Source: Planobispora longispora | GTDB taxonomy: Bacteria; Actinomycetota; Actinomycetes; Streptosporangiales; Streptosporangiaceae | Direction: 5' to 3' | DNA: 64,000 nucleotides | Assembly (NCBI RefSeq): GCF_016863135.1 | Contig: NZ_BOOH01000052.1 | Span: forward strand, 1 to 64,000 | In this document: in pieces, positions 17,311-26,136 of the stretch | How the letters are laid out: the number at the start of each line of letters is the position of its first letter | Numbering within the stretch: position 1 is the stretch's first letter | Notes under the pieces: model-generated | Told to the model about the DNA's origin: nothing | Database searches by the model: none | What the model saw: the letters and a program-made list of their open reading frames with translations, nothing else | Made by a program: the position numbers and the translations under genes

Positions 17311-18267
17311 ATGCATGTGGTCGCTGTGCTGGCGATGAACGGAGTGGTCGCCTTCGACATGACGGTGCCCGCCCAGGTCTTCGGCAGTTCCACTGGTGAT
17401 CGGCACCGGCCGTTGTATGAGACTCGGGTGTGCACCGTCGGCGGTGCCGTCCAGACCTCGGAGCCTTTCGGCGCGATGCGACTGGAGACCGCCTGGGGGC
17501 TGGATGACCTCGCAGCGGCCGACACCCTGGTGCTCCCTGGTCATTGGGACTTCCTGCAAGAGCCGCCCGGGGACGTCCTGGAGGCGGTGCGGGCGGCGGC
17601 TGGGCGCGGCGCGCGGATCGCCTCGATCTGTGCGGGGGCGTTCCCGCTGGCGGCCACCGGGCTGCTCGACGGACGGCGGGCGACCACGCATTGGAGCTAC
17701 GCCGCCGAGTTGGCCCGGCGCTACCCCGCCGTCGAGGTCGACGCCTCGGTGCTGTTCACCGACAACGGCGATCTGCTCACCTCGGCCGGGGTGGCGGCCG
17801 GCATCGACCTGTGCCTGCATCTGGTCCGGCGCGATCACGGCTCGGCGGTGGCCGCTGAGACCGCCCGCCGGATAGTGATGTCACCTCAGCGTGACGGAGG
17901 CCAGGCGCAGTTCATCCGGCACGCCGATCCCCGCGACCCGGGGAGCGCGCTGCAGCCCGTGCTCACCTGGATGGAGTCCAATCTGCACCGGCCGCTGAGC
18001 CTCGGCGACATCGCCCATCACGCGTGCCTCAGCGTACGGACCCTGACTCGCCGGTTCCGTGCTCAGATCGGGACCACTCCTCTGCAGTGGCTGTTGCACG
18101 CCCGCATCCGCCGCGCCCAGCACCTGCTGGAAAGCACCGACCTGCCGATAGGCCGGGTCGCCGAAGCGGTGGGCATGGGCTCTCCTGCCACACTGCGGGC
18201 CCACTTCGCCCGCGCCGTCGGCACCTCCCCGCACAGCTACCGCGCCACCTTCCGCACCCGCCCCTGA
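17311..18267 (+). CDS. GlxA-type AraC regulator with DJ-1/PfpI domain
   Basis: A 318-residue regulator. Residues 1-170 are a DJ-1/PfpI-like domain with the elbow sequence ICAGAFPLAATGLL, including the Cys usually found at this place. Residues 215-315 are an AraC HTH pair: LSLGDIAHHACLSVRTLTRRF and LPIGRVAEAVGMGSPATLRAHF. Such proteins use the DJ-1 domain as a sensor rather than an enzyme. The divergent HD hydrolase is its likely target. The 272 bases after it hold no supportable gene. Confidence 0.88.
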   Translation: MHVVAVLAMNGVVAFDMTVPAQVFGSSTGDRHRPLYETRVCTVGGAVQTSEPFGAMRLETAWGLDDLAAADTLVLPGHWDFLQEPPGDVLEAVRAAAGRGARIASICAGAFPLAATGLLDGRRATTHWSYAAELARRYPAVEVDASVLFTDNGDLLTSAGVAAGIDLCLHLVRRDHGSAVAAETARRIVMSPQRDGGQAQFIRHADPRDPGSALQPVLTWMESNLHRPLSLGDIAHHACLSVRTLTRRFRAQIGTTPLQWLLHARIRRAQHLLESTDLPIGRVAEAVGMGSPATLRAHFARAVGTSPHSYRATFRTRP

Positions 18268-18540
18268 TCCGCCGGGCATCACGACTGCGAACGACCAGTC
18301 CTGAGCGGCAGCGGACGGTCTGGGAAACGCCGAAAATCCCTGCCTTCCTGACCGCCCTTCACCAGCCCGCCCGTCCACGCGGCGCTGCGGCGCCTCATCG
18401 CCACGGCCCATCGCTGATCGATCGCCTCCCCGCACGCTCGAATGCCTTCGCGCCTAACCTCACCCGGTAGATCGGCATCCTCATCGGCAGGTCGGTATCG
18501 CTAGATTTGCTGTGCTCGATCCCACGATCGCGAGGTAGGC

Positions 18541-19104
18541 ATGGCGGACGAACGAAGCGCGGGCGGAGCGAGACGAGGAATGCGGCCGTACGGATGGATG
18601 CTCGTGCTGGCCGTCATGGTTCTTCTCGCCGATCAGGCCTCCAAGGTGTGGGCGATCTCGGCGCTGGCCGACGGCGAACGCGTCTCGGTGATCCCGGGGG
18701 TGATTCAGCTGCGGTTGTTGTTCAACCCGGGTGCCGCCTTCTCGATCGGCGAGGGTGCGACGTGGGTGTTCACCCTGGTGGCGGTTGCCGTCGTGGCCGG
18801 CATCGCGCATGTCGGGCGGCGGCTGCGCTCGACGGCCTGGACTGTGGCGTTGGGCGCGCTGCTGGGCGGCGCCGCCTCTCACCTGCTGGACCGCCTGTTT
18901 CGCCCGCCCGGCTTCGCCCGGGGCCACGTCGTCGACTTCATCGACTACGGCGGACTGTTCGTCGGCAACCTCGCTGACATCGCCCTCGTCGGAAGCTGCG
19001 CCTCGGTGATGCTGCTCAGCGCGCGGGGCATCTCCCTCGGCGGCACACCGGACAGGGGCGTCGACGCCTCCACCTCCTCCGGGAGCACTGCGACCAGAGC
19101 ATGA
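18541..19104 (+). CDS. lspA: Signal peptidase II (lipoprotein signal peptidase)
   Basis: A 187-residue membrane aspartyl protease that cleaves prolipoproteins after lipidation. It has four TM segments, the conserved FNPGAAFSIG loop and the two catalytic Asp residues, D132 in HVVDFIDYG and D146 in NLADIAL. The first residues (ADERSAGG) resemble the SERSER-type repeat start seen at 52.1 kb. No neighbouring pseudouridine synthase is present, so this may be a second, stand-alone copy. Its presence beside several lipoprotein genes in the window is probably coincidence. Confidence 0.9.
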   Translation: MADERSAGGARRGMRPYGWMLVLAVMVLLADQASKVWAISALADGERVSVIPGVIQLRLLFNPGAAFSIGEGATWVFTLVAVAVVAGIAHVGRRLRSTAWTVALGALLGGAASHLLDRLFRPPGFARGHVVDFIDYGGLFVGNLADIALVGSCASVMLLSARGISLGGTPDRGVDASTSSGSTATRA

Positions 19105-19232
19105 ACCGACGGCGTGGTCGAGAACACGAAGAACGGCCATCGTCACGTCCGACGGCGTCTCGCGCGCCGGCCGGCTCCTCCTGAGGCGGGGCGGGCGTTC
19201 CCCCATGGCGACCGGCACGTGACAATTGATCG

Positions 19233-20815
19233 GTGACCGGCTGTTCCAGGCGATTCATCCTCCAGCTCGGCGGCGTCGCCGCGGTCGGAGCGCTGATCTC
19301 GGCGGACGCCCCGTGGACGCCGGGGGAGCGGCCGGCGGGGGAGAGGTCGCCGGGGGAGGAGGGCGCCTTCGCCTCGCTGCGCCGCCGTTGGCGGGAGATG
19401 CCGGCGGGGGCGGGGTTCGACGCGGCGGCCGAGCCGTACCGGACCCGCCTGGCGGAGCTGGGGGAGCTGGCGGCCCGGTACCGGCGGGCCATGGCGCCGG
19501 GCGAGGGATCGCTCTGGCCCGGCCTCCCGTTCCCCTCGCTCCGGGCCACCCCGGCCAGGCTGCGGGCCATGGCGCGGGCGTACGTCCTGCCGGGAACCGG
19601 CCTGACCGGTGACGCTGACCTGGCCGGAGCCGTCGCGACCGGCATCGACCACTACCGGCGGGTGTACGCCGCGGGCGCGGACCCGGCGGGCAACTGGTGG
19701 AACTGGCAGATCGGCGCCCCCAGGCAGCTCCTCGACGCGGCCCTGCTGATCGGCCCGCACCTGACGGAGCGGCGGCGCACGGCGCTGCTGAACGCGGTGG
19801 ACCACTTCGTCCCCGAGCACCGCCTGGACGACTACAGCGGCACCAGCACGGCGGCCAACCGCGTCGACCTGTGCACCGTGACGCTGCTGCGCGCCATCCT
19901 CGGGTCCGACCCCGCCAAGGCCGCGCTGGCCGTCTCGGCGCTCTCCCCGGTCTTCCGCCACGTCTCCGAGGGCGACGGGTTCTACCGGGACGGCTCCTTC
20001 GTCCAGCACACGTTCGTCCCCTACCAGGGCACCTACGGGGGGACGCTGCTGTCCGGCCTCGCGACGATGTTCGCGGTGCTGCGCGGCTCGCCGTGGGAGA
20101 TCACCGATCCGGACCGGCAGATCGTCTTCGACATGGTCGAGCGGTCGTTCGCGCCGTTCATCCACGACGGCTTCTGCATGGACCTCGTCAGCGGCCGCGC
20201 GGTCGGCAGGGAGCCGTACGGGGACCACCGCAGGGGGCACATGATCGCCGCCGCGATCCTGCTGCTGGGGCAGGCGGCCTCGGCCGCCGAGCGGGCCCGC
20301 TGGCAGAGCATGGTCAAGGGGTGGGCGCTGCGGGATGCCCACCGGTCCATGCTCGCCACAGCCGAGCGCGACGACCTGGGATTCCACGCGCGCCTCGCCG
20401 CGGTCCTGGACGACGACGCGATCCCGGCGGCCGACGAGCCCGCCGGGCACCGGCTGACCGCCATGAGCGCCCGCGCCGTCCATCGCGGGCCGGGCTGGTG
20501 CGCGGCGCTCAGCATGGCCTCGGACCGGATCGGCCACTACGAGCACGGCAACGGCGAGAACCTGCGGGGCTGGCACACCGGCTCGGGGATGCTCTACTGG
20601 TGGGGCCGGGGCCACGGCGACCAGTACTCCGACTGCTTCTGGCCCACCGTCGACCCCTACCGCCTGCCGGGCACGACCGTCTCCACCAGGCGGCTGGCCG
20701 ACGGCGCGGGCGAGGGGTGGGGCGACACCCGGCCGCCGGGCCGCTGGGTGGGCGGCGCCACCGACGGGACGTATGCGGCGGTCGGCCAGCACCTGAACGG
20801 CCTGGAGAGCACGCT
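19233..20815 (+). pseudogene. 5' part of a family 8 polysaccharide lyase, interrupted by the integrated element
   Basis: The N-terminal 528 codons of a PL8 lyase (hyaluronate/chondroitin/xanthan type). A Tat signal SRRFILQLGG starts the protein. The alpha-toroid has NWWNWQIG (154-161), AANRVDLC, and the catalytic motif with H259 and Y268 in SFVQHTFVPYQGTYG, then NGENLRGWHTGSGMLYWW. The frame runs into the element and stops at 20825 after seven foreign bases beyond CT. The beta-sandwich half is at 44,966-45,709. Joining 20815 to 44968 gives 2325 bases, 775 codons in frame. A truncated toroid alone could be secreted but would lack the C-terminal domains. Confidence 0.93.
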
Positions 20816-20838
20816 CGTAGTGTGATGTAAAAGCCACC
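20790..20838 (+). other. attL of the 24-kb element
   Basis: Chromosomal half-site (PL8 coding sequence to CT at 20814-20815) joined to element half-site GTAGTGTGATG...GCCACC at 20817-20838. The element arm is the imperfect inverted match (14 of 22 bases) of the arm at 44943-44964, with one base between each arm and the CT core. Confidence 0.85.
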
Positions 20839-20862
20839 ATCCAACACGGGAGGTCAGAGGCT

Positions 20863-22359
20863 ATGCCCCCCAAGCGCAACGGTGAAGCGCCCCGCGTCGC
20901 AGTCGGCTACACCCGTGTCTCGACCAAGCGCGAGGAGATGATCAGTCCAGAGCTTCAGGCGCATGAGCAGGACACCTACGCCGAACGCAACGGCATCCGC
21001 ATCGTGGAACGGGTCGAAGATCTCGACCTGTCAGGACGCGATTTTGCTCGCCGCTCGGTGGACTACATCGTTAAGGGCATCATAGAGGGACGGTGGAACG
21101 TTGTCCTTCTATGGAAATGGTCTCGATGGGGAAGAAATCTTCTGCAATCAAGACTGTATCTCGCTGAAGTCGAACAGGCGGGCGGCGAGGTCATAGCTGT
21201 AACGGAAGACTTCGATACGACCACCAGTGTGGGTAAGTTCAGCCGGGATCAAATGCTCGCAATCGCCGAACTCCAGTCAAACCAGATAGGCGAGAACTGG
21301 AAAGAAGCGCACGAGCGCAGGCGGAGAATGGGGTTGCCGCACAATGGGCAATTCCGTTTCGGCTATACGTACAGCAGGGGTGCGGGGTATCAGCCGGATC
21401 CCGTATCGGCTGATGCCCTTGCTGATTGCTACAAGCGTTACGTCGAGGCGGGGGAGTCGATGCGGAGTCTCACGCAGATGCTCAACGCAAACGGCCACCG
21501 GACGGGACGAGGTAATCTGTTCACCAATATATCCCTGGGAAGACTCATGGATACGGGATTCGCGGCAGGGCTAATCCGCGAGAAATCAAATCCAGGTGGG
21601 AACGGCAACACGCTTGCAGCGTATGACGTGTGGCGTATGGGGGTGCACGAGCCAATTATTTCCATGGAGCTATGGGAAAAGTACCGGGAAAAGCGGCTAG
21701 CCAGTGCAGAAACCGCTCCGCGACTCCGGTCTCCAAAGCACTCCTTTTCTGGGCTCGTGTACTGCCCTCAGTGCAAGAAGCGAATGCGCCGTACAACGGG
21801 AGGCGGCAGAAATGGTCCACATTGGCGCTGCCGTACCCGATTGCAGAACAAGTCCTGTCCAGGGGCCAGCATCATGGACGATCGCCTCGAAAAAATCATG
21901 CGCGAATGGGTTGTCGAGAACGCTCAAGGTGGCGACACCATCGAAGAAGATGCAGATCGTATTCGCGCCGCACAAAAGGCAACCACCAACCTTGCTGCCT
22001 GTGAAGCAGAAGTCGCGCGGCTGAAGAGGAAGCGTACACGCCTCCTTGATGTCTATACCGATGATGAGTCGTACGATAAGGGGGACTACCTAAAGAAGAA
22101 AGCCGAGATCGATCGTGATCTCGAAAGGGCGGACCTCACGTTGAGAGCAGCACGAAAGAGGGTCAACGAGATCGATACGACGGACTATCGGGATATCTTC
22201 ACCACGCTCGCTGACCTCTGGGATAATGCGACACCCTCTGAGAAGCGGGAATTGCTATCCAAGGTAGTCAGGCGTATCGAGGTTAGGGCGGGAACGGAGA
22301 AACGAAAGCTCAGTAAGGTTAATGTAGTCCCACGATGGATGCCGGACCCATGGGAATAA
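20863..22359 (+). CDS. int: Large serine integrase of the element
   Basis: A 498-residue large serine recombinase that catalyses attP x attB integration. The resolvase domain (residues 13-150) has the nucleophile S20 in GYTRVSTKREE and the arginine-rich WSRWGRN segment. A recombinase domain follows (160-290), then a zinc ribbon near 302-335 (CPQC with later WRC and C) and a coiled coil (about 370-440, rich in Glu, Lys and Arg). ATG 20863 has GGGAGG ten bases upstream. It lies 47 bases inside attL, the usual place. A recombination directionality factor was not identified. Codon use is visibly less GC-rich than the chromosome. Confidence 0.95.
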   Translation: MPPKRNGEAPRVAVGYTRVSTKREEMISPELQAHEQDTYAERNGIRIVERVEDLDLSGRDFARRSVDYIVKGIIEGRWNVVLLWKWSRWGRNLLQSRLYLAEVEQAGGEVIAVTEDFDTTTSVGKFSRDQMLAIAELQSNQIGENWKEAHERRRRMGLPHNGQFRFGYTYSRGAGYQPDPVSADALADCYKRYVEAGESMRSLTQMLNANGHRTGRGNLFTNISLGRLMDTGFAAGLIREKSNPGGNGNTLAAYDVWRMGVHEPIISMELWEKYREKRLASAETAPRLRSPKHSFSGLVYCPQCKKRMRRTTGGGRNGPHWRCRTRLQNKSCPGASIMDDRLEKIMREWVVENAQGGDTIEEDADRIRAAQKATTNLAACEAEVARLKRKRTRLLDVYTDDESYDKGDYLKKKAEIDRDLERADLTLRAARKRVNEIDTTDYRDIFTTLADLWDNATPSEKRELLSKVVRRIEVRAGTEKRKLSKVNVVPRWMPDPWE

Positions 22360-22417
22360 GATCTCAAAAGGTCCCCGACTGATTGAACTCTTCCAGTCGG
22401 GGACCTTTTGAGATCTT
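22358..22417. terminator. Bidirectional terminator with a perfect 24-bp stem
   Basis: AAGATCTCAAAAGGTCCCCGACTG (given as two parts: AAGATCTCAAAAGG and TCCCCGACTG) at 22358-22381 is exactly complementary to 22394-22417, with a 12-base loop. The left arm includes the integrase stop codon. The flanking AAAA/TTTT within the stem gives termination in both directions. It separates int from the convergent transfer operon. Confidence 0.85.
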
Positions 22418-22559
22418 AACTAGATTCCGGTTGGCTATGGCCTTGGCTTCGCCTGTTTTCGATGTTGACCAGCACATATGCTGCTACTTTCCAGAATTCC
22501 TCCCAGCACTGTTCCTTGCTGGGAGTCGTTTCGCGTTCGGTCGGCTTATGCTTCGTCGT
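22416..22559 (-). CDS. Possible small element protein with a non-ATG start
   Basis: A 47-codon frame encoding a charged peptide with SKEQCWEEFWKVAAYVLVNIE, a protein-like amphipathic pattern. Its stop falls in the terminator arm. A very strong ribosome site, GGAAAGGAGGTGA, lies nine bases before two ACG codons; no ATG, GTG or TTG is available between it and the coding part, because TGA precedes in frame. Either ACG is used, or the gene starts in another frame and is shifted, or it is dead. Coding status is inference. Confidence 0.35.
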   Translation of the reverse strand, partial: TTKHKPTERETTPSKEQCWEEFWKVAAYVLVNIENRRSQGHSQPESS

Positions 22560-22656
22560 TGGGCCTCACCTCCTTTCCAATGCGTCGTGAAGTTCATGGC
22601 TTGGAAAGTGAACTAGTGCTGCATTTGTGCGGTACTTTTCCGTGCCGCAGGACACG

Positions 22657-22908
22657 TCAATGGCTGCCGTCGCGGTGGAGTCGGCGGGCGTGGTTCCACA
22701 GGCGGCGGCCGATACGAAGGCGTAGACCGGTGCCGTTGCAGCGCGGGCAGAAGCGCCAGCCACGGCCGAATAGGTAGGGGATACGACCAGTGCCCTTGCA
22801 GCGGCGGTGCTCGCGGAACGGGCGGGCGTAGCAGAGGTAGAGGTAACGCAGGGTGAGCAGGGTCGGGACCGTGATCGCGGCGGTTGTAGCGAGCGTGTCC
22901 AGGGTCAA
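22657..22908 (-). CDS. Small membrane protein with DnaJ-type zinc-binding CxGTG motifs
   Basis: An 83-residue protein. Residues 5-28 form one TM segment. Then come RCKGTGRIPY and FCPRCNGTGLRLR, two CxGxG-like halves resembling a DnaJ-type cysteine-rich zinc centre (only three Cys plus possible His). A TTG start at 22908 follows AGGAGGTGA by the right distance. It is the most downstream gene of the minus-strand transfer operon except the doubtful peptide. Function is unknown. Confidence 0.6.
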   Translation of the reverse strand: MTLDTLATTAAITVPTLLTLRYLYLCYARPFREHRRCKGTGRIPYLFGRGWRFCPRCNGTGLRLRIGRRLWNHARRLHRDGSH

Positions 22909-22953
22909 AGAATCACCTCCTGAGTGGGTTTTCGGGGTGGCCGGCGGTCAGGT

Positions 22954-23039
22954 TGCTACCTGCTACCGGCCTGGTCGTGGCGTATTTGAGGGTGCTAGCG
23001 GGGTTGCTACCGGTAGCAGGGGTGACTGCTACCGGTAGC
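22954..23039. repeat. TGCTACCGGTAGC repeat cluster, candidate clt transfer locus
   Basis: TGCTACC occurs at 22954 and 22961. GCTACCGGTAGC, a perfect 12-bp palindrome, occurs at 23006-23017 and 23028-23039, 22 bases apart (two helical turns). The cluster begins 12 bases after the end of the TraB-type gene. In Streptomyces plasmids the clt locus recognised by the TraB C-terminal winged helix is made of short repeats next to traB, so this position fits. Confidence 0.6.
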
Positions 23040-23050
23040 GGCCGTGCGGG

Positions 23051-25312
23051 TCAGTCGGCGCGTCCCTTTCGGTCACGCTGGGCGATTGCGGTGGTGAGAT
23101 CGGCCAGGCGGATCCCGCGTCTGGTGCGTTGTTTGCCGTCTCGGCGGCGGCTGATGTCGCGGACTTTGACGCCGTGGGGCTTGAGGGCGCTGGTGAGTTG
23201 TTCGGACTGCCAGCCGTCGTAGATCGCTGGCCGGAGTTCGGCCAGTCGCGCGCACAGCGTCTCGTTCCATACCGCGTCGTGGCCGGCGGGCCAGACGTGC
23301 GCGAGGTCGGATAGCAGGTCGTAGGCGGGTGGTTCGGGCCGGGTCTGGGTGTCGGGTTGGGGCATGGTGCCCGCCGCGACCCGCATCTCGATCGCTCGTG
23401 CGATCACCTGTTTGGCCTGGTCGGCGTTGACTTCGAAGCTGCGGCGGGCGCCGGGCTTGCCCACCCCGACGACGATGCCCCACCCGGCATCGCCCGGACC
23501 GCTGTCATCACCCGGCTCGAAGACGGTGGCGCGATAGCCCGCCTGGTGCATCCCGGTGCCCAGGATCATGTCGTTGGCGACGTGATCGCGCACCGACATG
23601 CATACGCGGGTGTTGACGTTGCGGGTGATGCCCGGGGGCAGGCTGTTTTTGTCCGGGATCTGGGTGTCGAGCAGCAGAATCACGCCCAGGGCGCGCCCGA
23701 GCTTGATCACCTTTTCGCACAGCTCCCCGGCTTCGCTGCCGTGGTCTTTGTGCTGGAACAGCTCTTGGGCTTCGTTGAGGAAGACCACCAGCGGATGCAG
23801 TCCCGACCCTTTGCGGGCGGCTAGCTCCGGGGTGACCTTGTTTTCCGGGGCCATGCCCAGGGCGTGGTAGTGGGCGATCTTTGCGGCGCGTTGCTTGCAT
23901 TCGCTGTGATACAGCCACCGGATCAGGGCGGCAGCCTTGCCGATGGTCTCGTCATCCTGGCCGTTGCCATACTCGGCGCAGACCGGCTCGACCACCTGGA
24001 AGTCGGCGACGCCCTTGAACTCATATCCCCGCAGCTCGGCGCGAGGGTCGAGGCTGGCGGCCAGCACCAGCAGGCGCAGCAGGTTCGTCTTACCCGAGCC
24101 GGGTTGGCCGCCGATCAGCCAGTTCCGGAAGATCAGGATGGCGTTGACGATCTCCATGCGGGGCGTGGTGAACAGCGGGAAGGAAGTGAACACATCCACG
24201 TTGCCGCTCTTGAGCAGCGGCCAGGGCGGTTGGGTCATCTTGCCGGCCGGCTGATAGCCGACCCACAGCGCCAGCCGCCCCGGATGGCCTGGGGCGACCT
24301 CGGGCCATACCTGATCCAGCGGCAGCCGCAGGCCCGAGGCCAGCCGCCCGCGTCGCGCCACGACGTCGGCGGCTTCGACGCCGTAGGGCAGGTCCACGAT
24401 GGCCAAATGCCCCGGGCCGTCCCGGTGGATGTCGGTGGGGAAGCTGATGGCGTGCTGATCCTTGGCGACGGCTTGATTGATCGCCGAATGCCCGATGCTG
24501 AGCAGGGCACGCCGCACCAACTCCGCGGTGAGCTTGCGATAGCGCGGCCCGTGGCTGACCCGATCAGTGATCGGCTTGTCGGCCGGACGTCCCGCCCGGG
24601 CCAGGAGCGGCACCAGCACGGCCAGCAGCGCCCAGTGCACCCAATCGGGCACGGTGACATCGGCCAGGACCACGGCCGCCACGGCGGTTGTGGTCGCCAC
24701 GACGGCTAGCAGCAGCACTGTCCAGCGCCAGCGCGATTGCCGCTCGCGCTGCTTGTCGAGCTTGAGCCAGGTCATCGGGTCGTTGCGATCGGCGGCGGCT
24801 TGCCGCAGCGCCCAGTTGCCCTGCTCCGCACTGGCCCAGCGCAGCACGCGGGCGATTGCGGAGAACAATCCAACGGGCGCATAGATCAAGGCCTTGGCCG
24901 CGTACTTGGGCAGGCGAACGGCGTGGTAGCCGATCACATAGGCGCTGTCCTTGACCCACCACGCGAGCATGGCGCGTCTTCCGGCACGGCTGCGCATCCA
25001 TGAGGGCAGGATCGGGGCACGTCCCCGACCGGTCGCCGACCGCTCGGGGGGTATGGTGTCATCGTCCGGGCGATCGACCGGCGGACCGGGCACCGGTTGG
25101 GTATCGGGGACCGATTCTCGATCGTAGAAGGCATCTTCGGTGTCGTTGTCGAGGTCAGGGACATCCGGTCGGCGGCCGGCGTCCAGGCTGATCACTTCGG
25201 CGTCGCTGTCCTGATCGGATTCCGGGTGCTGGTCACTCCAGGCGAAGCCTGCCAGCGGGCTTGCCGGGGGACGCTCGGGGCCGTCGTCGGGGACGGATGG
25301 GTGCCGTGTCAC
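23051..25312 (-). CDS. FtsK/SpoIIIE-type DNA translocase, TraB-like transfer protein
   Basis: A 753-residue conjugal translocase. The N-terminal 110 residues are acidic and disordered; two TM segments lie at about 195-242. The motor has Walker A GGQPGSGKTNLL (about 398-409) and Walker B LVVFLNEAQELF (about 502-513), plus FKGVADFQ and the late ILLLDTQIPDKNSLP. The last 70 residues form a winged-helix-like domain, as in the DNA-recognition domain of FtsK and TraB. In actinomycetes such a protein alone moves double-stranded DNA between mycelia. The GTG start overlaps the stop of the preceding gene as GTGA. Candidate recognition repeats follow its 3' end. Confidence 0.9.
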   Translation of the reverse strand: MTRHPSVPDDGPERPPASPLAGFAWSDQHPESDQDSDAEVISLDAGRRPDVPDLDNDTEDAFYDRESVPDTQPVPGPPVDRPDDDTIPPERSATGRGRAPILPSWMRSRAGRRAMLAWWVKDSAYVIGYHAVRLPKYAAKALIYAPVGLFSAIARVLRWASAEQGNWALRQAAADRNDPMTWLKLDKQRERQSRWRWTVLLLAVVATTTAVAAVVLADVTVPDWVHWALLAVLVPLLARAGRPADKPITDRVSHGPRYRKLTAELVRRALLSIGHSAINQAVAKDQHAISFPTDIHRDGPGHLAIVDLPYGVEAADVVARRGRLASGLRLPLDQVWPEVAPGHPGRLALWVGYQPAGKMTQPPWPLLKSGNVDVFTSFPLFTTPRMEIVNAILIFRNWLIGGQPGSGKTNLLRLLVLAASLDPRAELRGYEFKGVADFQVVEPVCAEYGNGQDDETIGKAAALIRWLYHSECKQRAAKIAHYHALGMAPENKVTPELAARKGSGLHPLVVFLNEAQELFQHKDHGSEAGELCEKVIKLGRALGVILLLDTQIPDKNSLPPGITRNVNTRVCMSVRDHVANDMILGTGMHQAGYRATVFEPGDDSGPGDAGWGIVVGVGKPGARRSFEVNADQAKQVIARAIEMRVAAGTMPQPDTQTRPEPPAYDLLSDLAHVWPAGHDAVWNETLCARLAELRPAIYDGWQSEQLTSALKPHGVKVRDISRRRDGKQRTRRGIRLADLTTAIAQRDRKGRAD

Positions 25313-25668
25313 GAGCCACCGTCCCGAAGAGCGTGCTTAGCGGGTTGGGTCCGCGCGTTTTGGGCGGACAGCTCATCGCGTAGGTAGAACAGCGGGTCGG
25401 CTTCCCCATCGGCGTGGGCGCTCAGCGTGGCTTGGGCGGCGGCGATGAGGTTCGCTCGGCTGAGTCGCATCCGGGCCATCTCCACGCGGAGCCGGGCGAT
25501 CTCGGTGACCAGGACTGGTGTGTCGTCTATGGCGGCGGTGATGAGGTGCCACAGGTCGCTCAGGATGACGGTGGAGTGGGCGAAGGCGGTGAGGAGTTGG
25601 CGGGCGGTGTGGTTGCGGTCGATGATCTCCTGAAGGTCGTGGTCGGGGTACGGGTGGCTGTGGGGCAC
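25309..25668 (-). CDS. Small element protein with coiled-coil tendency
   Basis: A 119-residue protein with a long helical part (EIIDRNHTARQLLTAFAHS ... LVTEIARLRVEMARMRLSRANLIAAAQATL). No known family was recognised. It directly precedes the translocase and overlaps its GTG by four bases, so translation is coupled. A role in transfer or intramycelial spread is inferred from position. Confidence 0.65.
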   Translation of the reverse strand: MPHSHPYPDHDLQEIIDRNHTARQLLTAFAHSTVILSDLWHLITAAIDDTPVLVTEIARLRVEMARMRLSRANLIAAAQATLSAHADGEADPLFYLRDELSAQNARTQPAKHALRDGGS

Positions 25669-25701
25669 TGAGGCATCACCTCTTTCGGGTCGGGGGACAG
25701 G

Positions 25702-25893
25702 TCAGGGACCGGGGGTGATCCAGTCCAGGAACGCCTGTAGGGCGCGGTCGATGTCGGGGGCCAGGGTGGTTGCGGCCAGCAGGTAGCCGAACACGGCACA
25801 GATCAGCGCCATCCACAGGCGCAGCTTCAGATAGCGCACGGCCAGCACCACGGCCAGCCCGAGCAGCACCACCAAGGGAACCGAGACGGTCAT
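25702..25893 (-). CDS. Two-TM small membrane protein of the transfer operon
   Basis: A 63-residue protein consisting almost entirely of two hydrophobic segments (residues 3-20 and 26-45). It ends AFLDWITPGP. The size and place resemble Spd-type spread proteins of Streptomyces plasmids, but no sequence match can be claimed. Ribosome site GGAGGTGATGACCC lies just upstream. Confidence 0.6.
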   Translation of the reverse strand: MTVSVPLVVLLGLAVVLAVRYLKLRLWMALICAVFGYLLAATTLAPDIDRALQAFLDWITPGP

Positions 25894-25899
25894 GGGTCA

Positions 25900-26136
25900 T
25901 CACCTCCATCTGTCGTAGTCGGGCTCTGATCCGGATATGGAGTCCTCGGAAGGATCCCGAAGACGGGCGTAGATGAGCAGACGTCGTGACAGGTGCTCGG
26001 CCTCGGTACGGGGACCCTGGTGGGGTTCGCGGCTGCGGTCGTCGGCGTGGATGCCCCAGACCAGGACCACGAACAGCACCAGCGCGGCCAGCGAGGCCAT
26101 GACGGCGAGAATGGTGATCACTAGGGGGATATCCAT
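25900..26136 (-). CDS. Single-TM small protein, transfer operon
   Basis: A 78-residue protein with one TM segment (residues 4-28) and a cytoplasmic tail ending in the pattern LSRRLLIYARLRDPSEDS. The same pattern (FSRRLMGLYLTLPDRDPDD) closes the 82-residue protein at 26509-26757, so the two look like diverged paralogues. It starts within one base of the previous gene's stop. Function is unknown. Confidence 0.6.
   Translation of the reverse strand: MDIPLVITILAVMASLAALVLFVVLVWGIHADDRSREPHQGPRTEAEHLSRRLLIYARLRDPSEDSISGSEPDYDRWR

Noticed and set aside
20790-20838. tRNA 3' end as integration site of the element
   Set aside because: No tRNA is present; the target is PL8 coding DNA, as shown by the in-frame join.
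22358-22417. Perfect inverted repeat considered as an attachment site or IS end
   Set aside because: It abuts two convergent stops with a 12-base loop and no duplicated target, so a terminator is simpler.
22954-23039. Repeats considered as a CRISPR array
   Set aside because: Units are 7-12 bases, palindromic, irregularly spaced, with no spacers of constant length.
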